From: DYRB01 sp963845265
GTDB taxonomy: Bacteria > Pseudomonadota > Gammaproteobacteria > Chromatiales > Chromatiaceae
Direction: 5' to 3'
DNA: 64,000 nt
Assembly (NCBI GenBank): GCA_963845265.1
Contig: CAWJRN010000012.1
Span: forward strand, 62,001-126,000
Shown: in pieces, positions 7,286 through 16,470 of the stretch
Position numbering within the stretch: position 1 is the first letter of the stretch
Layout of the letters: each line of letters starts with the position of its first letter
Made by a program: the position numbers and the translations under genes
Notes under the pieces: generated by a model
Told to the model about the DNA's origin: nothing
What the model saw: the letters and a program-made list of their open reading frames with translations, nothing else
The model's database searches: none

Positions 7286-9156
7286 CGGCCCCCTCCCACA
7301 GCACCGTACGTACGGGTCCGTATACGGCGCCTAGCCTGCTATTCGCAGAGACATTTCATCGGGCAAATCGAATCCTATATCAAGTGTCTATCGGGCCGTA
7401 GCCGGATGATGAATCTTGCACCATAGCTCCCGCACGGAAAAGAGACCGATTTCTGTGAAATGCGCATTGCTCAACCCACTGTTCGTTCCCATCGTCTTCG
7501 ATAGCCGCCAGTAGCTTTTGCGTGATAGGCCGAGACGGATGGCTTCACGCGTTTTCACCCCCAGCTTGATCAGTTCCCGGATACGGCGTCTTGGTCGGCG
7601 CCACTGTTTCCAGTAGCACATCCGTAACCGCCTTCTAATCCATCCATCTAGCTTTACGGCATCGTCGTACTGCAGTCCGCATCCATAATGCGCCATCCAG
7701 CCCTGAATATACTCTTTCAGACGCTTGATTCTTGACGCGCTGGAGATGCCGGGACATCGGCGTGTGATGTGTTTCAGCTCGCGTTGAAACGCTGTGACTT
7801 TACTGTCCAGCGCTCTCAACTTCTTACGATGAATCTCGAATCCGAGCACAGCGCTCTCTTTGACAGGTCTGACGTAACTCTTAGCCTGGTTCACCTTCAC
7901 CTTGAGCTTGCGCTCCAGGTATCGGCTGACATTGGCCAGCACCCGCTCTCCCGCTCGCTTGGACTTGACGAAGATGGCCAGGTCATCGGCATAGCGGACG
8001 AACTTGTGTCCTCGGTTTTCCAGCTCCTTGTCCAGGTCATCGAGTAGGATGTTGCTCAACACCGGTGACACCGGACTGCCTTGGGGCACTCCCTTGCCGG
8101 TCGGGTGCAGGCGGCCGTTGACGACCACCCCCGCTCGCAGAAAGCGGCCAAGCAGTTTCAGCAGGTCGTTGTTCTTTACGCGGCGCGCAACCCGATGCAT
8201 CAGCACATCGTGGTTGACCGTGTCGAAGAATTTTCCAGGTCTAAGGTGATCTGGTAAACGTATCCTTGCTGGAAGTACGCTTGGGCCTGCTGTGCGGCTT
8301 GCTGCACCGAGCGACCCGGCATGTATCCGTAGCTGTAATCCGAGAAGGTTGGATTGAAGTCGTCGCCGAGTACCTTGGCAATCGCTTGCATGAGCACTCG
8401 ATCCAACACACAGGGAATGCCCAAACGCGGCATTCCCCCGGACTCCTTGGGAATTTCAACGCGAAGCGCCGGCGAGGGTACGTAGGTACCATCCAGCAGT
8501 TGCTTCTTGATGTCGTCCCACTGCGGTCGTCCCCACTTTGGGAATTTCCCGATGCTGATACCATCAACACCAGGCGCTCCTTTGTTGGATCTGACCTTTT
8601 TCCATGCCTCGGCTATACTCGCATTCGATGCGATGTATTCCACCGATGCAAAATCGATAGGAGATGGTTCCATGACGCGCCAAGCACCCAGATCCCCGGT
8701 CGGGGTTGAGGAGTTACTTGAGCTCACGGGCACCTCCCAATCACACTGCCTTCGGACCTTTCCCCGGGGCAAGCCCCGGGTTCTCGTCCTCTGCTGACTT
8801 CTGCCGTGTTAACGCGTACCTTCGCAGGCTCTGTTCCACCACGTCCGTTAGGACGCTTAGGTCGGCAGATCTCCCCGGGTAAGAACATGATCTTTCCCTG
8901 CACAACCGCCGCATTTACCATCCCCCATAGATCTGGTTGGGCTTCGTCATGTTGTGCTGACTCGCCCTGGGGTTCGGCCTTATATGCAGTTTCTGTCCGT
9001 CGGCTCACAGGTTTGCACTCGGGCTTCTTTCAGCGGGTCGGTCGCCCTTCCACGCCTTGCCGTCGGCTAGTACTTTTAAAGGTGTCAAGATGACATCCTC
9101 CCAGACAATGTACAGGGGACTTGCACCCCATAAAATCATGCCCATGCCGGGCACAC
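7263..9156 (-). mobile_element. Group IIC-attC intron
   Basis: On the minus strand the element begins GTGTGCCCGGCATGGGC at 9156, matching the group II 5' consensus. It ends ...CCCTATCCCGAT at 7263. Domain V is recognisable at 7331-7300, with GCCGTATACGG and CCGTACGTACGGTGCT as its arms, and a domain VI hairpin follows to the 3' end. Joining the flanks gives GCCACAGCTAACAAGGC, which restores the left core of an attC site. Insertion into the bottom strand of attC, next to TTGT, is the known target choice of group IIC-attC introns. The encoded reverse transcriptase carries a frameshift, so the copy is probably immobile unless helped in trans. Confidence 0.85.
7388..8772 (-). pseudogene. ltrA: Group II intron reverse transcriptase/maturase, one frameshift
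   Basis: The two consecutive frames form one intron-encoded protein. The first (8772-8200) carries the N-terminal RT region with NKGAPGVDGISI and DYSYGYMPGRSVQQA. The second (8206-7388) has the catalytic YADD (FVRYADDLAIF), the PQGSPVSPVLSNILLDDL motif and the maturase X domain (IQGWMAHYGCGL). There is no endonuclease domain, as usual for class C. The frames split at a run of A and T (about 8229-8234) where one base appears missing within the expected motif DLEKFFDTVNHDVL. This could be a true lesion or a sequencing error. Confidence 0.85.
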
Positions 9157-9212
9157 ACAAGGCAAATCCAGCCGACGCTCGTGCCTCGCGCGGCTGATTT
9201 CCGGCGTTAGAC
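9157..9212 (+). other. attC site (right part), split by the group II intron
   Basis: Together with 7256-7262 this makes a 63-base attC: AGCTAAC core, arms AAGGCAAATCCAGCCG and CGGCTGATTTCCGGC that pair as an imperfect stem, and the right core GTTAGAC (9206-9212), which fits GTTRRRY. It follows the toxin-antitoxin genes in the correct orientation for an integron cassette. No integrase gene lies in the window. Confidence 0.75.
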
Positions 9213-9275
9213 TGCAACCCGCCAACGGTCGTCCGACCTCAAACAGACCGCAAACATTCTTACGGAGATTCGCAG

Positions 9276-9722
9276 ATGGCGGAGTCGCTTCACCCGGCCG
9301 CTACGCACCACTTGCCCCCATTCGTCACCGCACCGGGCGAGACTGACGTGCTATTCATCCTCATGGCGGTGTTGGTGCTGTTCGCTGTGATCGGCATCGG
9401 CATCCTCTACTTCAAGATCCATGCGTTGCCGGAGCAGATGGCACATCGTGGCCAAAAGGTGCAGTTCGAACTCGTCGCGGTGCTGGCGCTGCTGGCGCTG
9501 TTCACGCACAACCACGCCTTCTGGGTCGCCGGGCTGCTGCTTGCCCTCGTGCCCTTGCCCGATTTCACGACGCCGCTGATCTCCATGGCCCGTTCGCTCG
9601 ACCGCATTGCCGCCGGCGCGGAGCCTGCTCCGCCTGCTCTGGCCCCTTCGCCCGCGGGGCAAGCGCCGGAATCGCCCGGTCAGCCTCCGATCGGGCGGCC
9701 GACCGAGCAGCGGGAGGCCTAA
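9276..9722 (+). CDS. Small inner-membrane protein paired with HlyD adaptor
   Basis: This 148-residue protein has two or three membrane segments: VLFILMAVLVLFAVIGIGIL (about residues 25-44), and FELVAVLALLALF with WVAGLLLALVPLP (about 64-98). A Pro/Ala-rich cytoplasmic tail follows. I do not recognise a named family with certainty. It occupies the position of small DUF3302-type membrane proteins that precede HlyD-like genes, but the sequence is not clearly that family. GGAG lies 8 bases before the ATG. The downstream adaptor gene starts 3 bases after the stop, so the two form an operon. Confidence 0.7.
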   Translation: MAESLHPAATHHLPPFVTAPGETDVLFILMAVLVLFAVIGIGILYFKIHALPEQMAHRGQKVQFELVAVLALLALFTHNHAFWVAGLLLALVPLPDFTTPLISMARSLDRIAAGAEPAPPALAPSPAGQAPESPGQPPIGRPTEQREA

Positions 9723-9725
9723 GCG

Positions 9726-10955
9726 ATGTTAGAGCTTCTCCTTTGCTCGATGCTGACCGTCCTGCCGGATTACCTGTTTCGCCGCTACGCGCAGGGCAAG
9801 CGGATCGGGCGCGAGATCACGCTGTTCACCGTCTGGTTCGAGCTGCGCTGGGGGATCACCCTGTGCCTGATCCTGACCGTGGCCCTGATTACAACCATCT
9901 TCTACTTTCACCCCTCGACCAAGTCCGCCACGTCGGTGTTCCGCACCGTGACTGTGCTGCCGCAGATCAACGGCCGGGTGGCCGAGACCTTCGTCGAGCT
10001 GAACCAGCAGGTCGAGGAAGGGCAGCCCCTGTTCCGGCTCGACAGCACCGCGCAGGAAGCGGACATCGAGACGGCCCGCAGGCGTATCGCGGAGGTCGAG
10101 GCCGCCATGGTCGTGGCCAAATCCCGGCGCTCTGAAGCGGAAGGTCGCATCGTCCAGGCACGCGGCGCTTTGCAGCAGGCTACGGACGAGTTCGAGGCCC
10201 GCGCCGAAGCGAACCGCAAGAGTGCCGGTTCGATTGCGCAGCGCGAGGTCGAGCGGATGCGCGTTCAGGTTGATACCCAGCAGGGCGCGCTGGATGCAGC
10301 CCTGGCGAGCCACGAGGCCATCGTCTCGGAGATCGAATTCAAGCTCCCGGCGGAGAAGGCGAGCGCCGAGGCAGCGCTGAATGAGGCCCAGGTGGAACTC
10401 GAGAAGACCCTGGTCGTGGCCGGGACCGACGGCGTCGTGCAGCAGTTCGCGCTGCAACCGGGCGACATCGTCAATCCGATGCTCCGACCTGCCGGCATCC
10501 TGGTGCCGGAACGGCATGCTACGGGCCTGATGGCCGGCTTCGGGCAGATCGAGGCACAGGTGTTGAAGGTGGGCATGATCGGCGAGGTGACCTGCATCGC
10601 CAAGCCCTGGCAAATCGTGCCGATGGTCGTGACCGAGGTCCAGAACGTCATCGCCTCCGGCCAGGTGCGCCCGACCGACACCCTGATGGACGTGCAGCAC
10701 TTCGCCAAGCCCGGCTCGATCACCGTCGCCATGGAGCCGCTCTATCCAGGGCAGCTCGACGACCTGCCCCAGGGCGGCAGCTGCATCGCCAACGCCTACA
10801 CCAACAACCACGATGCGCTGCAGGACCCGAATATCGGCAGCCTGCGCAAGTTCGGACTGCACGCCATCGACACCGTCGGTATCGTGCATGCGATGATCCT
10901 GCGCATCCAGGCACTGCTGCTGCCGATCAAGGCCCTGGTGTTCAGCGGGCATTGA
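9726..10955 (+). CDS. HlyD-family membrane fusion protein
   Basis: The 409-residue product is a periplasmic adaptor anchored by one N-terminal membrane helix (about residues 40-62). A biotinyl-lipoyl-like half-motif (INGRVAETFVELNQQVEEG) follows, then a long coiled coil with Glu/Ala/Arg heptads (about 105-210), and the second lipoyl half and beta-barrel (VVAGTDGVVQQFALQPGDIV). Two C-terminal hydrophobic stretches are atypical and resemble YiaV/EmrA-like members. No ABC or MFS transporter is next to it, so the exported substrate is unknown. GGAGG lies about 10 bases upstream of the ATG. Confidence 0.85.
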   Translation: MLELLLCSMLTVLPDYLFRRYAQGKRIGREITLFTVWFELRWGITLCLILTVALITTIFYFHPSTKSATSVFRTVTVLPQINGRVAETFVELNQQVEEGQPLFRLDSTAQEADIETARRRIAEVEAAMVVAKSRRSEAEGRIVQARGALQQATDEFEARAEANRKSAGSIAQREVERMRVQVDTQQGALDAALASHEAIVSEIEFKLPAEKASAEAALNEAQVELEKTLVVAGTDGVVQQFALQPGDIVNPMLRPAGILVPERHATGLMAGFGQIEAQVLKVGMIGEVTCIAKPWQIVPMVVTEVQNVIASGQVRPTDTLMDVQHFAKPGSITVAMEPLYPGQLDDLPQGGSCIANAYTNNHDALQDPNIGSLRKFGLHAIDTVGIVHAMILRIQALLLPIKALVFSGH

Positions 10956-11171
10956 CCGGTGCCCTGCCATGACAAAGCGGCGGCAGGCGGCAGGCGCAAG
11001 CTGATAGCGCCTACCACACGGAGTAGTTAATGAGAAGGAGCACAAGACTGGCCGCCGTTTCGGCGCTAATACAGTGGAAATCGCGGACGGACCTCCGTTT
11101 CTGCGAAAAGCCGGCGAATGGTCCCCGTTTTCGCCGCCGTTTCCGCCGCTGACAATTTGGCGCTTTACGCT

Positions 11172-11678
11172 ATGACTCCAACCATCCGCCCCGAAACACC
11201 TTCAGACGAAGATGCAATTGAGCAAGTCACTCGTCGTGCTTTTCTCTCGCATCCTTACAGCCATCAAACTGAGCAGTTTATCATCCGCGCTCTGCGCGCA
11301 GATCATGCGCTTTCAGCCTCCCTTGTCGCCGAAGATGCCGGCCGCATCGTAGGGCATATCGCGCTTTCCCTAGTAACCATCGGTGATGGCGTTACTGGCT
11401 GGTATGGGCTCGGCCCGATTTCGGTCGAACCCGACTTGCAACGCCGTGGCATCGGGCGAGCGCTGATGGAGAGAGGTCTTGCCGAATTACGCAAAATTGG
11501 AGCCAATGGATGTGTGCTCGTTGGCGACCCGGCGTTCTACACTCGTTTTGGGTTTGCGAATAATCCTGCCCTCGTGCTTAAGGGCGTCCCTCAGGAGTTC
11601 TTCCTCTCGCTATCCTTTGGCACTTCTTCCGCTCATGGCAATGTCCAATTCCATCCTGCATTTCAAGCCACGGGCTAA
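11172..11678 (+). CDS. GNAT N-acetyltransferase, probable integron cassette gene
   Basis: The 168-residue protein is a YhbS-like GNAT acetyltransferase. The acetyl-CoA binding signature is visible as ISVEPDLQRRGIGRALMERG (about residues 92-111), followed by CVLVGDPAFYTRFGF. The substrate is unknown. I chose the ATG at 11172 because the family begins close to it; a longer upstream frame has no support. The stop codon TAA lies inside an attC-like core, GGCTAAC, and the site is split by an inverted-repeat element. That setting and the AT-richer composition suggest an integron cassette. Confidence 0.85.
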   Translation: MTPTIRPETPSDEDAIEQVTRRAFLSHPYSHQTEQFIIRALRADHALSASLVAEDAGRIVGHIALSLVTIGDGVTGWYGLGPISVEPDLQRRGIGRALMERGLAELRKIGANGCVLVGDPAFYTRFGFANNPALVLKGVPQEFFLSLSFGTSSAHGNVQFHPAFQATG

Positions 11679-11965
11679 CCCATCATCCTAGAAACGGCAG
11701 TTGACCGCTTCGTGCTACATGTAACCTTTGGAATGCGCGAACAATTGCGCTTTCTGAGGCTTCACCTTTTGGGTGACGGCGCTACGACCCCCAGTGCACG
11801 CCCCGCGCGGCGCCTGGCTGCGTTGCAACTCGTTGCAATAGAAACACTATTGCGCCTCGTCGCGTCTTGCCAGCCACCACGCGGGACGCACCCTGGGGGC
11901 CGTCCAACCGCCGTTTCTAGGATCATTCAACCCGGACGCACGCAATAAAGCCGCGCCAGCCGGTT
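11674..11965 (+). other. attC-like site split by an insertion
   Basis: If the element at 11682-11928 and one AACCC copy are removed, the flanks join into a site of about 45 bases: GGCTAAC core, CCGG, a spacer with GCCGCGCCAG, CCGG and GTTAATT. The right core deviates from GTTRRRY at one base. AACCC is present on both sides (11677-11681 and 11929-11933), which would be a target duplication. Confidence 0.5.
11682..11928. repeat. 247-bp MITE-like element with inverted terminal repeats
   Basis: The ends read CATCCTAGAAACGGCAGTTG (11684-11703) and, as reverse complement from 11928, GATCCTAGAAACGGCGGTTG. The interior has no convincing gene. It is bracketed by AACCC repeats and interrupts the attC of the GNAT cassette. 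No transposase is encoded, so it would need help in trans. Confidence 0.7.
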
Positions 11966-11995
11966 AATTCAAAAGTTTGCCACCATCAAGCGCTT

Positions 11996-12637
11996 ATGAG
12001 TGCACTAATCGTTGTCCTTGTCGGAGTTGCCGCAATAGCTCTGGTTGGATTGATATGGCGCCTTGCTTCTCGTCGACAGTCGCTGCCCTGTCCAGTTTGG
12101 CTACGTTGGCTCGTTGAGATTGACAATCCATTTACCAAGACAAATCGGGCCGCATTCATTGTCGAGACCCTTTCGCTTTCCCCTGGCATGACTGTACTGG
12201 ACGCAGGGTGCGGCCCCGGGCGCCTAACCGTCCCCCTTGCTCGGAGTGTCGGCACCGATGGTCATGTTCTCGCCTTAGACGTTCAGGCGGGAATGCTTTC
12301 GCGCGCGAAGGCGAAGACTGAGGCGGCCGGCTTAGAAAACGTCGAGTTTATCGCTGCCGGTCTTGGCGACCACGAGCTCCCCGCGAACTGCTTTGATCGC
12401 GCTGTCTTGGTCACCGTCCTCGGAGAAATCCCCGACCGCGCTGCCGCATTCGCTGAGCTGTTCGGCGCTCTTAAGCCCGGCGGGCTGCTCGCAGTCGTTG
12501 AGGTTGTCTTTGATCCTCACTTTCAGTCTCGTGGTACCGTCACAACGCTTGCGGTTTCAACGGGCTTTCGTGAGCAAGCGTTCTTTGGTCATCGGCTGGC
12601 ATATGTCATTCACTTCGCGAAACCAGGTGGCGGCTAA
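11996..12637 (+). CDS. Class I SAM-dependent methyltransferase with N-terminal membrane helix
   Basis: The 213-residue protein begins with a membrane helix (LIVVLVGVAAIALVGLIW). A Rossmann-type methyltransferase domain follows: motif I is VLDAGCGPGRLTVPLA (about residues 66-81), and the acidic post-motif is HVLALDVQAGML. The C-terminal part is short, so the last strands may be incomplete. The substrate cannot be predicted. It follows the GNAT cassette on the same strand and may itself be a cassette, although no attC is clear after it. Confidence 0.8.
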   Translation: MSALIVVLVGVAAIALVGLIWRLASRRQSLPCPVWLRWLVEIDNPFTKTNRAAFIVETLSLSPGMTVLDAGCGPGRLTVPLARSVGTDGHVLALDVQAGMLSRAKAKTEAAGLENVEFIAAGLGDHELPANCFDRAVLVTVLGEIPDRAAAFAELFGALKPGGLLAVVEVVFDPHFQSRGTVTTLAVSTGFREQAFFGHRLAYVIHFAKPGGG

Positions 12638-12820
12638 CCCGCGCTTCCTGGAGACCGTCGGCAAGCTGCCCTTGCCGATCCCCTCCGCGCTTCGCGCTCC
12701 AGCGGCCGCTGAACACGAATGTTGAACTATTCCGCTCCACGGGGCTTATCAGGGGCAGAGTGGTAGACGGTAAGGCGTTCACTTCTGACTTCGTGGAAAG
12801 CCCGCAGCACCTTCGGGGCT

Positions 12821-12954
12821 GGGACCGCCGGCATCTTGCCGGCTCGACGCCCTGAGGCGGCGATTCGGGCCTGTGCTGAACGCCTACGCCATTGGGTTAC
12901 TGAGAGATGCTTGGTGGCGCTTCGCGCCTTGGCCGGCAAGATGCCGGCGGTCCC
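12821..12954. repeat. Inverted repeat with perfect 23-bp arms
   Basis: GGGACCGCCGGCATCTTGCC(GGC) at 12821-12843 is repeated exactly in reverse complement at 12932-12954. The 88 bases between carry no gene. It lies where the creatininase-like frame is lost, so the element probably inserted into that gene. Confidence 0.7.
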
Positions 12955-12971
12955 AAGCGCCGCCTTGCGGC

Positions 12972-13107
12972 GCAGATTGGACAGGGGCGGAGAATGGTGG
13001 ACCAGTCTCTCGATCGCCGCGACGGGCAGCAGTGCGACCATGCCCTCGGGGTCAATGCCATCGAAGTCCCGGGTGGCCAGGTCCTGCCAGTTTCCGGCCT
13101 GCGACAT
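12972..13107 (-). pseudogene. Creatininase-family N-terminal fragment
   Basis: From the ATG at 13107 the minus strand reads GNWQDLATRDFDGIDPEGMV and ALLPVAAIE, the conserved start of creatininase/creatinine amidohydrolase family proteins. The metal-binding continuation (normally QHGPHLP) is replaced by unrelated residues, and the frame then enters a palindromic repeat. It lies 16 bases after the Sir2 stop, on the same strand. Only about 35 codons survive. Confidence 0.55.
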
Positions 13108-13123
13108 CCTGCGCCCCGAGCTG

Positions 13124-14053
13124 CTAGTGGTGATGGATGTCTGTCGCCTGCGTCCCATCCGCACCGAGCTGGGTCGCCAGCGCCGACAGGACCTCTCCGA
13201 CGTCCCCGTCCACCCGCAGCGTAGCGAGTTCGTCGGCCCGGGTCCTGCCCCGGTTCACCAGGGCGATGGGGATGCCCCGTCCCGCGGCCTCACGGCAGAA
13301 CCGGAAGCCGGAGTAGACAGTCAGGGAGGTGCCAACCGCCAGCACCGTGGCCGACTCCCGGAGCTTCGCCAGGGCATGCTCCACCCGAGGCCGCGGGACA
13401 TTCTCGCCGAAGAAGACCACTGCCGGCTTGAGCACCCCGCCGCAGTGGGGGCAGTCGGGCACCCGGAAAGCGCCCTCCTGCTCCGGAGGGACGAGGGCGT
13501 CCCCGTCCGGGGCGAAGGCCGAGGGGTCGGCAACCGGCTCCGGATTGGAAGCGGCGATGCGCTCTTGGACCTCGGCCCGCGGGACGCGCGAGCGGCAATC
13601 CAGGCAATCCACCCACGCGAGGCTGCCGTGGAGATCGATCACCCGCCGATGCCCGGCCGCCTGATGCAGGCCGTCCACGTTTTGGGTCACCAACTGGTGG
13701 ACCAGACCCACCCGCTCTAGCGCAGCCAACGCCCGGTGTGCGGCATTGGGTTGCGACCCCGCCACTCTCGGCCAGCCCGCAAAGCTCCGAGACCAATAGC
13801 GGCATCGCGCCTCGGCGCTGCGCACGAACTCCTGGTAGCGCATCGGTTCGCTGACCTTCCAGCGCCCGTCGCTGTCCCGGTAGTCGGGGATGCCGGAGGC
13901 AGTGCTGCAGCCGGCCCCGCTCAGCACGAAGAGGGGCCCGCCCTGACTCACGAAATCCACCAGGGCCGAGGAATCGGGCACACACCGGGCACTTGCCCCA
14001 ACGCGTGGCGCCTGATTGCCGGCCAGCGGAGTATCTGCGTCGTTTTCGGACAT
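13124..14053 (-). CDS. Sir2-family NAD-dependent protein deacylase
   Basis: The 309-residue protein has all sirtuin hallmarks. GAGCSTASGIPDYRD binds NAD, TQNVDGLH holds the conserved Asn and Asp, and the catalytic histidine is in DLHGS. Four zinc cysteines occur as CLDC and CPHC, and the later motifs FFGENVPRPR and GTSLTVYSGF are intact. It should remove acyl groups from lysines in the cytoplasm. The ATG at 14053 was preferred over an upstream in-frame GTG (14065) because the GAGGGG ribosome site overlaps the latter. Downstream on the same strand is the creatininase fragment. Confidence 0.9.
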   Translation of the reverse strand: MSENDADTPLAGNQAPRVGASARCVPDSSALVDFVSQGGPLFVLSGAGCSTASGIPDYRDSDGRWKVSEPMRYQEFVRSAEARCRYWSRSFAGWPRVAGSQPNAAHRALAALERVGLVHQLVTQNVDGLHQAAGHRRVIDLHGSLAWVDCLDCRSRVPRAEVQERIAASNPEPVADPSAFAPDGDALVPPEQEGAFRVPDCPHCGGVLKPAVVFFGENVPRPRVEHALAKLRESATVLAVGTSLTVYSGFRFCREAAGRGIPIALVNRGRTRADELATLRVDGDVGEVLSALATQLGADGTQATDIHHH

Positions 14054-14259
14054 GGTCTGTTTCACCCCTCATAGCAACCCGAAGCGCCAGGGAAATCCCG
14101 ATCGGAGCGGGCCATGCGCAGTGATCCCCTCAGCGGAATAGGCTCATCCGCGCCATCACCCCGTCGCGCTTGATCAGCCAGTGCAGCAGGCGCTGCACCA
14201 ACGCGTAGCGGTCGGTCTCGATCATGATTCCACCTCGTTGGCCCAAGAAGTGCGCTCGG

Positions 14260-14649
14260 CTAAATCCGCCGGGACCGGTAGCGGGTCTGGTATGGATGCA
14301 GGCAGAAGACCGTCCGCCCCAGCAGGTGCGCGGGGCCTTCCTCCACCACGCCGACGCTGCAATAACGGTACTTGACCGGGCCGGAAAAGTCGCCACCTTG
14401 GAAGGGCGCGCGCATGGCCTGGTACTCGCTCTGCGGTACCTCGCCGCGGAATACCAGGGACTCGGTCCAGCGGCTGATGCCGCTGTACAGGGTGCGCACC
14501 AGGGCATCCCCGGGGACGGGGTCCGGCGAGGGTTCTTGGCGAAGCTCGCCCAGGCCGCGCTCGGTCACCCAAAAGGCGCTGGCCTGTTCCGGGGGCCGTT
14601 TCAGTCCATCGGTCGAGCTTTCGGGTTCTGTCTCTCGTTGATCGGTCAT
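14260..14649 (-). pseudogene. Zinc-type alcohol dehydrogenase, N-terminal fragment
   Basis: About 125 residues match the N-terminal GroES-like domain of zinc-binding alcohol dehydrogenases: VRTLYSGISRWTESLVFRGE, then GPVKYRYCSVGVVEEGPAHL and GRTVFCLHPYQTRY. In relatives the NAD-binding Rossmann domain follows; here the frame stops within ten codons. A 31-codon open frame at 14130-14225 with its own GAGG site lies downstream and is of unknown nature. The gene is divergent from the photolyase. It is almost certainly inactive. Confidence 0.65.
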
Positions 14650-14907
14650 GATGAAAATCGAAACAAGCGATGGGGGCTGGTCGAACGATGCTCGGATACG
14701 CAGGGTCTATCCACAAGTCGGTCCCGCGAGGAGCGAATACCAGGCCACTCCCCTGCGAGCCCCTGACCTGGGGCAAGGGCCGATGAGCCAGGATACTCCC
14801 GGCGGCCCTTTTCCCTCTCCCCCCGGCCGCGGCTTCTCGTCCTCCCGCGAGTGCACCCTGGGCGCTGTCCGGCTGGACGCCCTCCCGGCCCGGCAGGACA
14901 TGCACTC

Positions 14908-16470
14908 GTGAGCCCCATTCAGCTCGTGTGGTTCAAGCGCGACCTGAGGGTGTGCGACCACGCCGCCCTGAGCGAGGCCGCCCGCCGGGGTCCCGTGCTG
15001 CCCCTCTACATCGCGGAACCTGGGCTCTGGGCCCAGCCGGATGCGGCCGGACGCCACTGGGGCTTCATCGCCGAGTCTCTGACCGAGCTGACAAGCGATC
15101 TGGCTGCCATTGGCCAGCCCCTGGTAGTGCGCATCGGCGAGGCCATCCCGGTGCTGCAGGATCTTTTGGACCGCCTGCCCATCGAGGCCGTCTGGTCCCA
15201 CGAGGAGACCGGCAACGGCTGGACCTATGCCCGCGACCAGGCAGTGGCAGACCTGCTGAGTGCTCGCGGGCTGCCCTGGAACGAGCTGCCCCAGAACGGC
15301 GTGGTGCGCCGCCTGCCGAGCCGGGACCTCTGGTCGCGCAGCTGGGAGCAGCGGATGGGTGCGACCTTGGCGCCGCCGCCGGTTTTGCGGCCGCTGGACC
15401 AGGACCTCGCTCGCGGCCTGGGCGACCGGGGTCTCGGGGTCATCCCCGAGGCGCCCGACCTGGGACTGGCGCATGACCCATGCCCCGGCCGCCAGCCGGG
15501 CGGTCGGCGGGAGGGGCAGCGGCTGCTTGATGAGTTCCTGGCGGAACGCGGCGAGCGCTACCACAAGGAGATGTCCAGCCCATTGACCGCCTTCGACGCC
15601 TGTTCCCGTCTCAGCGCCCACCTCGCCTATGGGACCTTGTCCATGCGCGAGGTGGTGCAGGCAACCCGGCTGCGGCGCGCGCAGGTCAAGGCGCTGGCGA
15701 AGGCCCTGGCGAGCGGCCGGAGCACTTGGGCCAGCGCCCTGGCGGCCTTCGAGGGCCGACTCCACTGGCACTGCCACTTCATGCAAAAGCTGGAGAGCGA
15801 GCCGTGTATCGAATTCGAGAACATGCAGCGCGCCTGCGACGGGCTGCGCCCAACCGAGCCGGACCGGACGTCCCTGGACGCCTGGTGCGCCGGCCAGACC
15901 GGTTTCCCCCTGGTGGATGCCTGCATGCGCGCCCTGGCCGACACCGGCTGGATCAACTTCCGCATGCGCGCCATGCTGGTGTCCTTCAGCTCCTACCAGC
16001 TCTGGCAGCACTGGCGGGAGCCAGGTCTGCACCTGGCGCGGCGCTTCACGGACTACGAGCCCGGCATCCATTGGTCGCAGGTGCAGATGCAATCCGGCAC
16101 CACCGGCATCAACACCCTGCGCATCTACAACCCGGTCAAACAGTCCCGGGACCAGGACCCCAGCGGTGTCTTCATCCGCCGCTGGGTACCGGAGCTTGGC
16201 GGGGTGCCGGATTCCTGGATTCACGAGCCGTGGCGGATGCCCGCGGTCGAGCAGTCGGCCTTCGGGTGCCGCATCGGCCGGGACTACCCGGCCGCCATGG
16301 TCGATCACGAGGCCAGCGCCCGGGAGGCGCGGCGTCGCCTGGGGTCAATGCGCCGCACGTCGGAGGCGCGCGCACAGAGCCGCGACGTACTGCGCGAGCA
16401 CGGCAGCCGGCGGCGCGGCGCCGGGGCGCGGCGGCGGGCCGACGGTCAGACGCCGCCGGAGACCTCGTGA
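14908..16470 (+). CDS. Deoxyribodipyrimidine photolyase/cryptochrome family protein
   Basis: The 520-residue flavoprotein has the antenna-binding Rossmann domain at the N-terminus (IQLVWFKRDLRVCDHAAL). The helical FAD domain is typical: RFTDYEPGIHWSQVQMQSG, then INTLRIYNPVKQSRDQDP and FIRRWVPEL. It should use blue light to split pyrimidine dimers; a purely sensory role cannot be excluded. The C-terminal 50 residues are an Arg/Ala-rich extension. A GTG start at 14908 is supported by AGGA ten bases upstream. The stop overlaps the next gene by four bases. Confidence 0.9.
   Translation: MSPIQLVWFKRDLRVCDHAALSEAARRGPVLPLYIAEPGLWAQPDAAGRHWGFIAESLTELTSDLAAIGQPLVVRIGEAIPVLQDLLDRLPIEAVWSHEETGNGWTYARDQAVADLLSARGLPWNELPQNGVVRRLPSRDLWSRSWEQRMGATLAPPPVLRPLDQDLARGLGDRGLGVIPEAPDLGLAHDPCPGRQPGGRREGQRLLDEFLAERGERYHKEMSSPLTAFDACSRLSAHLAYGTLSMREVVQATRLRRAQVKALAKALASGRSTWASALAAFEGRLHWHCHFMQKLESEPCIEFENMQRACDGLRPTEPDRTSLDAWCAGQTGFPLVDACMRALADTGWINFRMRAMLVSFSSYQLWQHWREPGLHLARRFTDYEPGIHWSQVQMQSGTTGINTLRIYNPVKQSRDQDPSGVFIRRWVPELGGVPDSWIHEPWRMPAVEQSAFGCRIGRDYPAAMVDHEASAREARRRLGSMRRTSEARAQSRDVLREHGSRRRGAGARRRADGQTPPETS

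Noticed and set aside
9729..11045. Very long open frame (over 430 codons) on the minus strand
   Set aside because: It is antisense to the HlyD gene, shows His/Asp/Gly-rich composition typical of reversed GC-rich codons, and has no known motif.
12637..12720. attC site after the methyltransferase gene
   Set aside because: CTAACCCGCGC follows the stop, but no pairing right arm or GTTRRRY core was found.
14707..16308. Open frame of over 530 codons on the minus strand
   Set aside because: It lies antisense to the photolyase gene, which has all family motifs. The minus frame has none.
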